A DNA stretch of 56,220 nucleotides from Bacteroidales bacterium (GCA_017965765.1 JAGCPJ010000044.1:1-56220); one strand, 5' to 3'. Shown: positions 23,603-32,636, counted from the first letter of the stretch. Translations and numbers: made by a program. The notes: generated by a model not told the origin, from the letters alone.

Positions 23603-24121
23603 TTACTTGATTCCAAGTTTAGCCTTGACATCTTTGGTCACGTCAACGGCATCCGTGCCGATATAGACGGCGGCGCCGGTGGCGACATCTAGGATATAGG
23701 TGTAACCCTTTTCCTTACCGACGGTGTTGATGGCGTTCTGGATCTTCTCCAAAAGCGGAGCCAACAGTTCAGCACGCTTGTTTTCAAATTCAGACTCAGC
23801 GTTGGCCTGGAAAGCAGTGATGCGGCTTTCGATATCCACCAGTTCCTTCTCCTTGGATTGTTTCACCAGGTTGGACATGGTCTCAGCGTTGGCCTGATAT
23901 TCCTGCAGCTTGGTCTGGTACTCCGTGTACATGACCTTCAGCTGGTCCTGCAATTCGTTGTAGTAGTTCTCCAAATTCTTTTCAGCCTTGGTTCTCTCAG
24001 GCATGGCGTTCATCACCTCGTTGGTGTTCACATGGGCAATCTTTACTGTTTGGGCGTTCGCAAATCCGTTCATGGCAAACATCACAACAAACAGGAAGAA
24101 TACTTTGAAAATCTTGTTCAT
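23603..24121 (-). CDS. OmpH/Skp-family periplasmic chaperone (copy 1)
   Basis: The 172-aa product has a signal peptide (ending ANAQ), a short beta region (VKIAHVNTNEVMNAMPER) and a long charged coiled coil (about 45-140) rich in Glu, Lys and Gln. It closes with the small beta part (YTYILDVATGAAVYIG) of the Skp/OmpH fold. Skp trimers hold unfolded outer-membrane proteins in the periplasm. It is the last gene after bamA, with a -7 box in the 82-bp gap above it. Confidence 0.9.
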   Translation of the reverse strand: MNKIFKVFFLFVVMFAMNGFANAQTVKIAHVNTNEVMNAMPERTKAEKNLENYYNELQDQLKVMYTEYQTKLQEYQANAETMSNLVKQSKEKELVDIESRITAFQANAESEFENKRAELLAPLLEKIQNAINTVGKEKGYTYILDVATGAAVYIGTDAVDVTKDVKAKLGIK

Positions 24122-24166
24122 TTTATTCCTTTTTTATGATTTGATATTCTGTTTCAGTTGAGCGTG

Positions 24167-24174
24167 CAAAGATA
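24167..24174 (-). promoter_or_regulatory. -7 box of the first ompH gene
   Basis: Minus-strand TATCTTTG, an exact TAnnTTTG match, in the gap between the two ompH genes. Confidence 0.45.
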
Positions 24175-24203
24175 GGAAAAATATTGTTGCTTATTTAGAT
24201 TCC

Positions 24204-24872
24204 TTAATTTTTAGTCTTTCCTACCTTAGGAGTACCAGCCTTTCCGCTGTTACCGCTCGTTTTGGGACCTGTGGAGGAAGAACCCTTTGACGAACTTGCA
24301 GCGGCGCCGGCACGCTTACGGTCTTCGCGGCGGACGGTCTGCATCACATTGCTCAGTTGGTCAAGGACATCGTCGCTGATATCCACTTTTTCTGAAGCAT
24401 AGAGGATGGAAGTGCCAGAAGCCATGTCGAACACGAAGGTATAGCCCTTGGTTTGGGACAGCTCGGTAAGGGCGTTGTAGATCTTCTCTTGGATAGGTTG
24501 CACCAACTCCTCACGTTTCTGATAGAGTTGTCCTTCAGCGCCGAAATACTGCATCTGAAGGTTCTTGGCCTCTTGTTCCTTGTTGATGATTTCCTGTTCA
24601 CGGGCACGTTTTTGGTCCTCTGACAGCAACACCATTTCCGTTTGGTATTTCTTGTACATTTCGGACACTTTGTCATAAACGGCTTTCACTTCGTTCTGCC
24701 ATTGTGTTGACATGGCATTGAGTTCTTCCTGGGCATCGGCATATTCCGGGATGTTGTTGAGGATATAGTCCGAGTCAACGTAAGCGAATTTCTGTCCGCC
24801 AATCTGGGCGTTGGCAATAACGCTGCAGCAAACAACGGCAGCGGTCAAAAGCAATGATCTTAACGTTTTCAT
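24204..24872 (-). CDS. OmpH/Skp-family periplasmic chaperone (copy 2)
   Basis: The 222-aa product has a signal peptide (ending ANAQ), the FAYVDSDYILNNIPEYADAQ opening, a long coiled coil (about 45-150) and YTFVFDMASGTSILYA. It differs from copy 1 by a C-terminal tail (about 185-222) that is Ser/Gly/Lys-rich and low in complexity (SSKGSSSTGPKTSGNSGKAG), probably disordered. Two different skp genes after bamA is a typical Bacteroidota arrangement. It lies 62 bp after bamA. Confidence 0.9.
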   Translation of the reverse strand: MKTLRSLLLTAAVVCCSVIANAQIGGQKFAYVDSDYILNNIPEYADAQEELNAMSTQWQNEVKAVYDKVSEMYKKYQTEMVLLSEDQKRAREQEIINKEQEAKNLQMQYFGAEGQLYQKREELVQPIQEKIYNALTELSQTKGYTFVFDMASGTSILYASEKVDISDDVLDQLSNVMQTVRREDRKRAGAAASSSKGSSSTGPKTSGNSGKAGTPKVGKTKN

Positions 24873-24934
24873 TTTATCTGTGTTTATTGTATTCCAAAGA
24901 TTGTTATTATATCAATAATTATGCCGATTTCGTG

Positions 24935-27574
24935 TTAGTCGATGGAGCCGCCGATAGAGAAGTGGAATTGGCTTCCTGCGGCGTCACTCATGCCAGGCAC
25001 GGGATCGAAGCCATAGCCCCAGTCCAGTCCCAACAAGCCGAACATCGGGAGATAGATACGGGCACCGATACCTGCGGAACGATAGACGTCAAACGGATTG
25101 AATTCCTTGAAACCCAGCCAGCAGTTACCTGCTTCGAGGAAACCCATGGCATAGATGGTTGCCGAGGGGTTCAGCGACAAGGGGTAGCGCAGTTCAAGGG
25201 TATATTTGGTAAAGATATTACCGCCTTGGGCAACGCTGTTGGCACCTGGGGTCAGCGCTTCGTTCTTATAGCCACGCATACCGATGATCTCACGGCTGTC
25301 GAAGTTGTAGGTTCCGATACCGTCGCCACCCAAATAGAAGCGATGGAATGGTGTGGGACCTATTTCACTATTATAATGTCCGAGATAGCCGAAACGCACG
25401 CGGGTCATCAGCACCAGCTTCTCATAAAGTTCAGAATACCAAGCTGCTTTAAACTTCCACTTGTGCATTTCGATCCATTTGTATTTTTCATCTTCGGACA
25501 TCGAGGCATAGTCTTTAGCGTTCAGCAGGGACAACGGAGGGGTGATTTCAAGAGAGAGCTGCACCTCCGAACCATTGCGCGGATACAAAGGTTGACTCAC
25601 TGAGTTACGACCTATGTTGATGTTGTAGCTAATCATATTAAATGAGCCGTTACCCGTGCCGAAGTTGAAAATGCCGCTATAGTTCTTCAAACGGTAGTTG
25701 TTCAACGAGATGCCATGATAGATGGTGAAGTAGTCGTCAGGCCATGTCAGACGGCTTCCCAACCCCACTGTTCCGCCGGTCTGACGGAAAAAGCCGAAGT
25801 TCTCGTCTTTCCTCTTATAGCCATTGCTATAGAACGATTGGTAAATTGCGGTGGTTAACGAATTGGGTTTGCGACCGCCCAGCCATGGCTCGGTAAAGGA
25901 GAGTGAGTAATTGATGAAGCGGGTACCAATAGTGGAGACGTTGATGGACAGTTTCTGTCCGTCACCTCCAGGGATTGGTCTCCAGGCATCTCTCTTGAAG
26001 ATATTACGCATGGAGAAGTTGGTAAAGGAGAGGCCGGCCTGCAAGATCAGCATATTGTATCCCCAACCTGCGGAGGCAGACACTTGGTCTGCGTTGGCTT
26101 CCTCGACTTCATATTCGATATCGACGGTACCGTCGGTGTAGTTGGGCCTGATGTCCGGGTTGATGGACTCCTGGTTGAAGAATCCCAGGGTAGCAAGTTC
26201 ACGAACGGTACGGGAGACATCGCTACGGCTGAAGAGCTGTCCTGGGCGGGAATACATCTCACGGATGACCACGAAATCATTGGTCTTGCGGTTGCCCTTA
26301 AGGGTCACATTGTTGATTCTAGCCTGCTTACCTTCCGTCATTCGGATCTCCAAGTCGATGGAATCGTTTTCCACCTGCACTTCCACGGGTTCTGCACGGA
26401 AGAAGAGGTAGCCGTCGTCCATGTAGAGCGAGGTGACATCCAAGGAGGTCTCGCTGTAGGTCAGGTTGGTGGTCAACAGGTCCTTGTTATAGACATCGCC
26501 TTTCTTGATGCCGAGCACGCTGTTCAGTGTCTCGTCAGAATATTTGGTATTGCCCGACCAGTTGATATCGCGGAAATGGTACAGGTTGCCTTCATCAATG
26601 ACAATGTCGATTCCAAGGTCATGGTCGTTGATGGCATACACCGAATCCCTGACGATGATGGCGTCACGGTAGCCCCTAGCGTTGTATTTCCTGATGATGT
26701 TTTGCTTATCTTCCTCATAGGTGGATTCCAGGAATTTGGAACTTTTGAAGATTCTTGGGCGATAGTTCTCATAGAAGTACTCCTCCACTTCGGTGATGGC
26801 CTTCAGGGGTTTCAGTGTGAAGATATCCGCCAGTGTGTTGACGACGGTGGGGCCAAGCGGATCCAGCGGGTTAAGCACCCCTTTTTGCTTGGTTTCTTTC
26901 ATGGAGGTCAGGATCTGGGCGTCGGACAGGTTGTCGTTTCCGACGATGTTGATCTTTCCGATTTTCACTTTGCGGCCTTTGTTTACATCAATAATCAGGT
27001 CCACATAGTTGTTCCGAGTGGTATCTGGTACTTGTTGGATATTGATTTCCGCATTGTAGTAGCCTTTATCAGCGTAGTAATCCTTGATGATGCTGATGGT
27101 TTTGGCTTCAAGATGGTTCGTCGCGAAGTCGCCTCTAGAGAGGTTGATCTTGTTACGGATGTCGTCGGCTTCCGACTTTTTCACGCCGTTGAAGGAGAAT
27201 TTGGAGACACGGGGCTTTTCCTGGATGACGATTTGGAGGAAGATCTTAGACCCCATGATGTTGGTGGCATTGATGGCGACATCCTCAAACATGCCCTGGT
27301 CCCAAATCTTACGGATGGCTGTGGAGATGTCATCGCCGGGGACGGTGATTTCGTCGCCTACGCTCAAGCCGGAGAGCATGGCAAGCACGTTGGCATCCAC
27401 ATAGTTGGCGCCCTGCACGGTGATGCCGCCAATCTCATATTTACGAGGGCTGCTGTAGTCGATATCTGAGAGGTCGTCGCCAATCCTGATCTGGGCCATG
27501 GCGGGCGTACTCAAGGCAAGGGCGGCAAGCCCGAAGAGAATAAAGAATGCTTTATGGAGTAAAGTGTGTTTCAT
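24935..27574 (-). CDS. bamA: Outer-membrane protein assembly factor BamA
   Basis: The 879-aa product has a signal peptide, five POTRA-type modules (about residues 45-480; YEIGGITVQGANYVDANVLA and RKVKIGKINIVGNDNLSDAQ mark their starts) and a C-terminal 16-strand barrel (about 520-879). The barrel has GGDGIGTYNFDSREIIGMRGY, containing the conserved RGY of lid loop 6, and ends FHFSIGGSID. BamA inserts outer-membrane proteins. Gene order porG-uppS-bamA-ompH-ompH matches the order in Porphyromonas. It starts 6 bp after the uppS stop. Confidence 0.96.
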   Translation of the reverse strand: MKHTLLHKAFFILFGLAALALSTPAMAQIRIGDDLSDIDYSSPRKYEIGGITVQGANYVDANVLAMLSGLSVGDEITVPGDDISTAIRKIWDQGMFEDVAINATNIMGSKIFLQIVIQEKPRVSKFSFNGVKKSEADDIRNKINLSRGDFATNHLEAKTISIIKDYYADKGYYNAEINIQQVPDTTRNNYVDLIIDVNKGRKVKIGKINIVGNDNLSDAQILTSMKETKQKGVLNPLDPLGPTVVNTLADIFTLKPLKAITEVEEYFYENYRPRIFKSSKFLESTYEEDKQNIIRKYNARGYRDAIIVRDSVYAINDHDLGIDIVIDEGNLYHFRDINWSGNTKYSDETLNSVLGIKKGDVYNKDLLTTNLTYSETSLDVTSLYMDDGYLFFRAEPVEVQVENDSIDLEIRMTEGKQARINNVTLKGNRKTNDFVVIREMYSRPGQLFSRSDVSRTVRELATLGFFNQESINPDIRPNYTDGTVDIEYEVEEANADQVSASAGWGYNMLILQAGLSFTNFSMRNIFKRDAWRPIPGGDGQKLSINVSTIGTRFINYSLSFTEPWLGGRKPNSLTTAIYQSFYSNGYKRKDENFGFFRQTGGTVGLGSRLTWPDDYFTIYHGISLNNYRLKNYSGIFNFGTGNGSFNMISYNINIGRNSVSQPLYPRNGSEVQLSLEITPPLSLLNAKDYASMSEDEKYKWIEMHKWKFKAAWYSELYEKLVLMTRVRFGYLGHYNSEIGPTPFHRFYLGGDGIGTYNFDSREIIGMRGYKNEALTPGANSVAQGGNIFTKYTLELRYPLSLNPSATIYAMGFLEAGNCWLGFKEFNPFDVYRSAGIGARIYLPMFGLLGLDWGYGFDPVPGMSDAAGSQFHFSIGGSID

Positions 27575-27580
27575 CTAGTG

Positions 27581-28324
27581 TTACTTCGTCATTTGTTCGC
27601 TAGTCTTGCCGAAACGGCGTTCGCGGTGTTGGTAATCGACGATGGCTTCATAGAGGTCGTCTTTGTCGAAATCAGGCCAATACTTCTTGGTAAAATAGAG
27701 TTCAGCGTAAGCCAATTGCCAAAGGAGATAGTTGCTGATACGGAGTTCACCGCTGGTACGGATCATCAGCTCGGGGTCAGGGATTCCAGCGGTAGCGACA
27801 TGGGCACTTACCGTGGCTTCGGTGATGTCTTCAGGATTGAGTTTGCCTTCAGCGGCCTCTCTGGCGATTTGACGGGCAGCTTCGGTGATGTCCCATCTTC
27901 CGGAGTAACTCAGGGCGATTTCAAGGATCATGCCCGTGCAGTTTTTGGTCGCTTCTACCGCATTTTGCACCTGTTCATAGTTCACCCGAGGCATTCGGCT
28001 CAAGTCGCCGATGATGCGCAGACGGATGTTGTCCCTCACCATGTTGGCGATTTCTTTCTTGATGGTCTGACCCATCAGCACCATCAAGCCGCTGACCTCT
28101 TCGAGCGGACGGTTCCAGTTCTCCGTGGAGAAAGCGTATAGTGTCAAACACCCCACACCAAGTTCGTTGCAAGCTTCCGTCACTGCCCTGACTGCCTTGA
28201 TGGCATTTCTATGGCCGAAAAGGCGGGGTTTGCCGCGTTCCTTGGCCCAGCGACCATTGCCGTCCATGATGACCGCAATGTGCTTGGGAAGGCGTTCCAT
28301 GTCGATTTGTTCTTTCAGTGTCAT
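27581..28324 (-). CDS. uppS: Isoprenyl transferase (undecaprenyl diphosphate synthase)
   Basis: With the ATG at 28324 the product is 247 aa. It shows the cis-prenyltransferase motifs HIAVIMDGNGRWAKERG (with the Asp that binds Mg-diphosphate), GHRNAIKAV, LTLYAFSTENWNRP and PDPELMIRTSGELRISNYLLWQ. The enzyme makes the lipid carrier for peptidoglycan and other envelope glycans. An in-frame TTG at 28333 would extend it by three residues. One base separates its start from the porG-like stop, so the two are translationally linked. Confidence 0.95.
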   Translation of the reverse strand: MTLKEQIDMERLPKHIAVIMDGNGRWAKERGKPRLFGHRNAIKAVRAVTEACNELGVGCLTLYAFSTENWNRPLEEVSGLMVLMGQTIKKEIANMVRDNIRLRIIGDLSRMPRVNYEQVQNAVEATKNCTGMILEIALSYSGRWDITEAARQIAREAAEGKLNPEDITEATVSAHVATAGIPDPELMIRTSGELRISNYLLWQLAYAELYFTKKYWPDFDKDDLYEAIVDYQHRERRFGKTSEQMTK

Positions 28325-28325
28325 A

Positions 28326-29204
28326 TCAATCAATATTCATTTTACATGCAGAGTGATCCGGGATCACGAATTTCCAGGTGAACGAGAGGTTGACCATGCC
28401 GAACCAATCCTTCGACATGGAGTTGCCGCGCTGGTCGCCTTCCTTGAAACGGCCTGTGGGATCGGTGAAGTCGAACACGACATTGGGGGCTTCATGAGCG
28501 CCAGAACCAATAGTGCCGTCTTTCAACAGCAGCACATGCTGGTCATCCGGACCATAAACGCCGCTCACATCATCCAGGTAATCCGTGAAGGTATAGTGCA
28601 TTCGCCATTCCAGCGAGGTGGCCAGGTGCTTGGTAAGGGAGAGCTTGCATCCGATGCCGAAAGGAATGGAGAAGCTATAGTCTTCATTCAGATAAAAATC
28701 GTCAGGCACCGTTACGCTTTGCCCATCTAAAACGTACTCTGTATAGAGCGGACGGCACTTGAACATGAAGCCGGAGACCCCTGCGAAGAAATAGGGTGAG
28801 ATCTCACTACCCGACTTACCCGTATAATAGTCCAGGAAATTGAATTCCACCATCAGCGACAGGTCGTGCACGGTAGAGCGGAATTGCAGCATGGACTCTG
28901 GGCGCCAGGCCGTGACAGGGTCGAAGGCATTCACTTTCAAGTAGGAATAGTCAAGACGGAACGCCCAACGCGAGTTGGGGTTGTAACGCACCAATGCGCC
29001 GAGATCATAGTCCAATTGATGCAGTTTTTTCCAATTCCATTCGCCAAGGCCACGCCAGACGTTGAGGTCACCCACGTAAGCCGTGCCGCCAAAATGCGGT
29101 CCCACCTCAATAGTCCGAGGGGCTTGGGCAAAAGCGATCTGTCCTACTTGGCAGAAGGCAAGCAGGCAGATGGTCACGAACAAAGAATGCAGTCTGTTTC
29201 TCAT
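28326..29204 (-). CDS. porG: PorG-like outer-membrane protein (DUF6089)
   Basis: The 292-aa product has a signal peptide (ending AFAQ), then TIEVGPHFGGTAYVGDL, a beta-rich run with aromatic strands (WAFRLDYSYLKVNAFD, LSLMVEFNFLDYYTG, ISPYFFAGVSGFMFKCRPL) and TSLEWRMHYTFTDYLDD. This is the DUF6089/PorG-type small barrel of the type IX secretion system. Placement just before uppS-bamA-ompH supports the call. The type B sorting domain of the 42723 gene is independent evidence that the organism uses T9SS. A promoter lies in the 52-bp gap before it. Confidence 0.82.
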   Translation of the reverse strand: MRNRLHSLFVTICLLAFCQVGQIAFAQAPRTIEVGPHFGGTAYVGDLNVWRGLGEWNWKKLHQLDYDLGALVRYNPNSRWAFRLDYSYLKVNAFDPVTAWRPESMLQFRSTVHDLSLMVEFNFLDYYTGKSGSEISPYFFAGVSGFMFKCRPLYTEYVLDGQSVTVPDDFYLNEDYSFSIPFGIGCKLSLTKHLATSLEWRMHYTFTDYLDDVSGVYGPDDQHVLLLKDGTIGSGAHEAPNVVFDFTDPTGRFKEGDQRGNSMSKDWFGMVNLSFTWKFVIPDHSACKMNID

Positions 29205-29218
29205 ACTTTAAAAGTGTG

Positions 29219-29247
29219 CAAATTTACGACTTTTTTTAACGTGACAA
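29219..29247 (-). promoter_or_regulatory. Promoter of the porG-uppS-bamA-ompH operon
   Basis: Minus-strand TAAATTTG (29219-29226) with TTG (29245-29247) 18 bp upstream. It lies 14 bp above the porG-like ATG. Confidence 0.5.
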
Positions 29248-29256
29248 CGCAAGAAA

Positions 29257-30126
29257 TCAATTTCTATTGTCTTTTCCCCACATCAGTTTGTTGCGGATAG
29301 TGCTGAAGAAATCCGTGCCTTCCATCCTGACGGTATGGATGCAGAAGTCTGCCTTGCGGACGACCAGCTCCAACGAGGTGTCCAAGGCACAGACCCTGGA
29401 GTCCATGCTGAACACGAACTTCTTCTCCCTTCCTTCGACGTGGATCCGGACCACGCTGTCATCAGGGATAACGATGGGACGTACCGTTAAATTGTGTGCG
29501 GCGATGGGAGTAATGACAAAACTTCTCGAATCTGGCGTGAGGATGGGGCCTCCAGCACTCAACGAATAGGCTGTGGAACCTGTAGGGGTAGCCATCAGGA
29601 TGCCATCGCCCCAGTAGGTGTTCAAAAAGACATCGTTCACGAAAACCTTGATGGCCAGCAAGGAATGCTCAGGGTTCCGGATGATGTTGATTTCGTTGAG
29701 CGCATAGTTGACGGTGTCGTTGAAGACCCCTTGGGGGGCGACCAGTTCGAGCAAGGTGCGGCGCTCCGTGGTGTAACGGCCATGCAGCAGCTGTTCCACC
29801 GCCTCCCCGATCTCGTCTCTGGCAACGCTGGAGATGAAGCCCAGTCGTCCCATGTTGATGCCCAAGACAGGGATACCCGAATCACGGAGCAAAGGTACCG
29901 CATCCAGGATGGTACCGTCGCCGCCGATGGAAAGCATCAAGTCCGTCCGACCCTTGAGCTCGTCCGTCTTCGAGAAACGCTCCAAAACGAAGCCCTTGGG
30001 AATATATTGGGAGAAAGGCTCATACACCAACACATCGACTCCTCGATCCAAAAGAAGTTGGATCAATTGCCTCAAATAGCTATCGTTTTCCGTGGCGATT
30101 GCCTTTCCAAACAGTGCAATTCTCAT
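29257..30126 (-). CDS. nadK: NAD kinase
   Basis: The 289-aa product has the NAD kinase signature GGDGTILDAV (about residues 68-77), NMGRLGFIS, NEINIIRN and the Gly-rich TPTGSTAYSLSAGGPIL. It phosphorylates NAD to NADP with ATP in the cytoplasm. It lies 12 bp after the truncated CBS/ACT-type gene. In related genomes a full-length CBS-domain gene usually precedes nadK; here that partner has lost its CBS part. Confidence 0.96.
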   Translation of the reverse strand: MRIALFGKAIATENDSYLRQLIQLLLDRGVDVLVYEPFSQYIPKGFVLERFSKTDELKGRTDLMLSIGGDGTILDAVPLLRDSGIPVLGINMGRLGFISSVARDEIGEAVEQLLHGRYTTERRTLLELVAPQGVFNDTVNYALNEINIIRNPEHSLLAIKVFVNDVFLNTYWGDGILMATPTGSTAYSLSAGGPILTPDSRSFVITPIAAHNLTVRPIVIPDDSVVRIHVEGREKKFVFSMDSRVCALDTSLELVVRKADFCIHTVRMEGTDFFSTIRNKLMWGKDNRN

Positions 30127-30138
30127 AATTCTAGTATG

Positions 30139-30495
30139 TTATACGTTCAGATATCTCATCAGCAGGTCGTAACGGTCACGCAGGTCGTTATTCTCCTCAG
30201 GAGCGCTGAACACATTGACTATGTTATAGTTATATCGATAAAAGCTATGCAGGATAGCTGTACAATCCGATTTGTTAACAAGAATGCTGACCAAAACCCG
30301 TCCCGGTTCCTCGGGAATGGTATCGACGGTCAGGCCGATGATTTTGGCATCGTTTTCCTCCACGATCCTGGCGATCTCCGAGGGACTGTAGTCATAGTTG
30401 CCCATCTCCAGTTGGATCGCACAGCTGAAAGGTGAAAGCTGAAAGGAGAAAGATTTCCAGTTTTCCGTTTTCCGTTGTCCGTTTTCAACTTTCAT
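30139..30495 (-). CDS. Truncated CBS/ACT-type protein with repeat-derived N-terminus
   Basis: The 118-aa product keeps only the C-terminal ACT-like part (YDYSPSEIARIVEENDAKII, then VLVSILVNKSDCTAILHSF, YRYNYNIV and LRDRYDLLMRYLNV). In the usual Bacteroidota protein beside nadK this follows a CBS-domain pair after a VIVLEM-type strand. Here that strand survives as AIQLEM, but the CBS pair is absent. In its place is a peptide (VENGQRKTENWKSFSFQLSP) encoded by two heptamer arrays. The ATG at 30495 overlaps the rsgA stop by 11 bp; another Met lies at 30510. It could be a shortened working protein or a decaying gene. Confidence 0.65.
   Translation of the reverse strand: MKVENGQRKTENWKSFSFQLSPFSCAIQLEMGNYDYSPSEIARIVEENDAKIIGLTVDTIPEEPGRVLVSILVNKSDCTAILHSFYRYNYNIVNVFSAPEENNDLRDRYDLLMRYLNV
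30423..30488. repeat. Paired heptamer repeats at the rsgA / CBS-ACT junction
   Basis: Four units of AGCTGAA/AGGTGAA/AGGAGAA (30423-30450) are followed after a short gap by TTTTCCG, TTTTCCG, TTGTCCG, TTTTCAA (30461-30488). The rsgA stop lies inside the second array. Confidence 0.85.
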
Positions 30496-31411
30496 AGCTC
30501 CAATCTTCATTATTGTACATTCTCAAATAGTTGTTATAGCGCCAATCGGCGATGTCACCCCGTTCCACAGCTTCTTTGACGGCGCATCCCGGCTCATGGG
30601 TATGCGTGCAGTTGGCGAAGCGGCATTGGCTCATTAGGTCGCGCATCTCCGGAAAGCGTTGCGCAAGGGTCTCCGTCTCCATATCGTAGAGTGCAAACTC
30701 CTTGATTCCCGGGGTGTCCACGATCCAGGACCCGAAAGCCAGATGATGCATCTCAGCAAAAGTGGTGGTGTGCTTTCCTTTGTTGTGGACGTCGGAGATG
30801 GCCCCGATACGGAGGTTGAGACTGGGGTCGAGGGCATTGGCCAGGGCCGACTTGCCCACGCCGGAATGGCCGGAAAGCAAGCAGATCTTACCCTGCATCA
30901 AGTCTCTCACCTTGTCCAGGTTGAAACCCGTCTTGGCTGAAATCCCGAACGAGGTGTAGCCGATGCCGGAATAGTACTCAATCAATTCCGCCATCTCCCC
31001 GATTTGGTCATCCGAGTAAAGGTCACATTTGTTGAAGACCAACGCTGTAGGGATGTGATAGGCCTCTGCAGTGACCATAAAACGGTCGATGAAACCTGTG
31101 GAAGTGCGTGGCTGGGCAATGGTAGCCACAATGATGGCCAGGTCGATATTGGCCGCGATGATGTGGGATGCCTTGCTGAGGTTCACCGACTTGCGCACGA
31201 TGAGGTTGTTGCGTGGCTCGATTGTTTTGATCACACCTGTCTCTTTTCCAGGCTCTTGCTCAAATACCACATCGTCACCCACGGCTACCGGGTTGGTGGA
31301 ACGCAACCCATCAAGGCGGATCTTGCCACGGAGACGGCATTCCCATTCCCTACCCGTCCCGTCGAGGACGATGTACCAACTACCCGTTGACTTGATGACT
31401 TTGCCTTTCAT
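30485..31411 (-). CDS. rsgA: Ribosome small-subunit GTPase RsgA
   Basis: The 308-aa product is a circularly permuted GTPase. An N-terminal OB fold (about 1-75) is followed by G4 (FNKCDL), then G1 GHSGVGKSALANAL and G3 DTPGIKEF, and a C-terminal zinc region (CRFANCTHTHEPGCAVKEAV; three Cys and His). RsgA matures the 30S subunit. The stop codon is formed within a heptamer array, so the last residues (DWSYES) may differ from the family. The -7 box lies only 4 bp above the ATG. Confidence 0.95.
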   Translation of the reverse strand: MKGKVIKSTGSWYIVLDGTGREWECRLRGKIRLDGLRSTNPVAVGDDVVFEQEPGKETGVIKTIEPRNNLIVRKSVNLSKASHIIAANIDLAIIVATIAQPRTSTGFIDRFMVTAEAYHIPTALVFNKCDLYSDDQIGEMAELIEYYSGIGYTSFGISAKTGFNLDKVRDLMQGKICLLSGHSGVGKSALANALDPSLNLRIGAISDVHNKGKHTTTFAEMHHLAFGSWIVDTPGIKEFALYDMETETLAQRFPEMRDLMSQCRFANCTHTHEPGCAVKEAVERGDIADWRYNNYLRMYNNEDWSYES

Positions 31412-31415
31412 GGCG

Positions 31416-31423
31416 CAAAAATA
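31416..31423 (-). promoter_or_regulatory. -7 box of rsgA, almost abutting the start codon
   Basis: Minus-strand TATTTTTG ends 4 bp above the ATG, implying a leaderless or near-leaderless mRNA. Confidence 0.45.
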
Positions 31424-31424
31424 A

Positions 31425-31462
31425 GAAATTTAAAGATTTAAAATTTAAAGATTTAAAAATCG
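31425..31462. repeat. AT-rich octamer repeat in the rsgA/dprA divergent region
   Basis: On the minus strand AAATCTTT, AAATTTT, AAATCTTT, AAATTTC; same unit as in the korA leader. Confidence 0.65.
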
Positions 31463-31487
31463 ACGAGAGGTAGTTATTTATATTGTA

Positions 31488-31518
31488 TTGCTTAATAAAA
31501 TAAAAAATATTATTTTTG
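31488..31518 (+). promoter_or_regulatory. Promoter of dprA
   Basis: TATTTTTG (31511-31518) with TTG (31488-31490) 20 bp upstream; the ATG used for dprA follows at 31539. Confidence 0.6.
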
Positions 31519-31538
31519 CCAATGAAAATACCCTAAAC

Positions 31539-32636
31539 ATGAACACCCAACTCATTTATCAAATCGCCGTCACCTTGATTCCAGGCATCGGCGACATCAG
31601 CGGGAAGCGCTTCATTTCATACTGCGGAAGCGCAGAAGCCGTGTTTCAAGAGAAACGCAAGGCCTTGGAAAAGATCAATGGCATGCGCGAGGTGACCCTC
31701 GACGCATTAAGCAACCCCAAAGAGATCTTAAAACGTGCGGAGCAGGAAGTTTCGTTCATCGAGAAAAACGGCATCCAGCCCTTGTTCTATCAGGATCCCG
31801 GCTATCCCCGAAGGCTTTTGCAATGCGACGACAACCCCATGATGTTGTATTACAAAGGCAAAGCCAACTTGAACGCTGCCCGGGTGGTCTCCATCGTGGG
31901 GACACGCAACATCACTGATTACGGCAAGGAGGTTTGCGTGAAGTTGGTGAACGACCTTGTTGACGAGCAGGTCTTGGTAGTCAGCGGTCTCGCCTACGGG
32001 GTGGACACCATCGCACATCGCACCTCGGTCAAGGTTGGGATTCCCACTGTAGGCGTGCTGGGCAACGGCTTTCAGCAGATCTATCCAGCCGCAAACAAGA
32101 AGCTGGCGGAGGAGATGTTGGGAAACGGAGGATTGCTCACGGAGTGCATGAGCGGCACACAACCCGACCGGGAGAACTTCCCAAGAAGGAACCGTATCAT
32201 CGCCGGCATGGCGGATGCCGTCATCGTCATCGAATCGGCACTCAAAGGCGGCTCCTTGATTACTGCCGACCTGGCCAACTCGTACAGCCGCGATGTATTC
32301 GCCTACCCAGGTCGGGTGATGGATCTCTACAGCCAAGGATGCAACTACTTGATCCGCACCAACCGTGCCCACCTGATGGAGAGCATCGCCGAACTCCGCT
32401 ATGTGATGCGATGGGAACGAAGGCAGCCCGAAGAACGACAGACCTCCATCTTCAGGGAGTTTACGGAGGAAGAGAAGAAGATCCTGGAGTGCTTCAACGA
32501 CAATGGTATTGCAAGCCTCGACGACCTCATCGTGCACACTGAACTACCCACCACCAAACTTGCCAGCTTGCTGCTCAACTTGGAGTTTGATGGCATACTG
32601 AAAGCATTGCCGGGAAAAAGATACCAACGCTGTTAG
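31539..32636 (+). CDS. dprA: DNA-processing protein DprA
   Basis: With the ATG at 31539 the product is 365 aa; the longer open frame from 31488 would begin in the promoter. An N-terminal helix-hairpin region ([12 protein letters not shown]) is followed by the Rossmann-like DprA core ([68 protein letters not shown]) and a C-terminal winged helix (about 300-365). DprA loads RecA on incoming single-stranded DNA in natural transformation. The last 4 bp overlap the end of convergent lepA. Confidence 0.93.
   Translation: MNTQLIYQIAVTLIPGIGDISGKRFISYCGSAEAVFQEKRKALEKINGMREVTLDALSNPKEILKRAEQEVSFIEKNGIQPLFYQDPGYPRRLLQCDDNPMMLYYKGKANLNAARVVSIVGTRNITDYGKEVCVKLVNDLVDEQVLVVSGLAYGVDTIAHRTSVKVGIPTVGVLGNGFQQIYPAANKKLAEEMLGNGGLLTECMSGTQPDRENFPRRNRIIAGMADAVIVIESALKGGSLITADLANSYSRDVFAYPGRVMDLYSQGCNYLIRTNRAHLMESIAELRYVMRWERRQPEERQTSIFREFTEEEKKILECFNDNGIASLDDLIVHTELPTTKLASLLLNLEFDGILKALPGKRYQRC

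Noticed and set aside
26084-27469. 461-codon open frame on the plus strand across bamA
   Set aside because: It is the antisense shadow of bamA. Its translation is Val/Asp/Gly/His-rich and low in pattern, and bamA is certain on the other strand.
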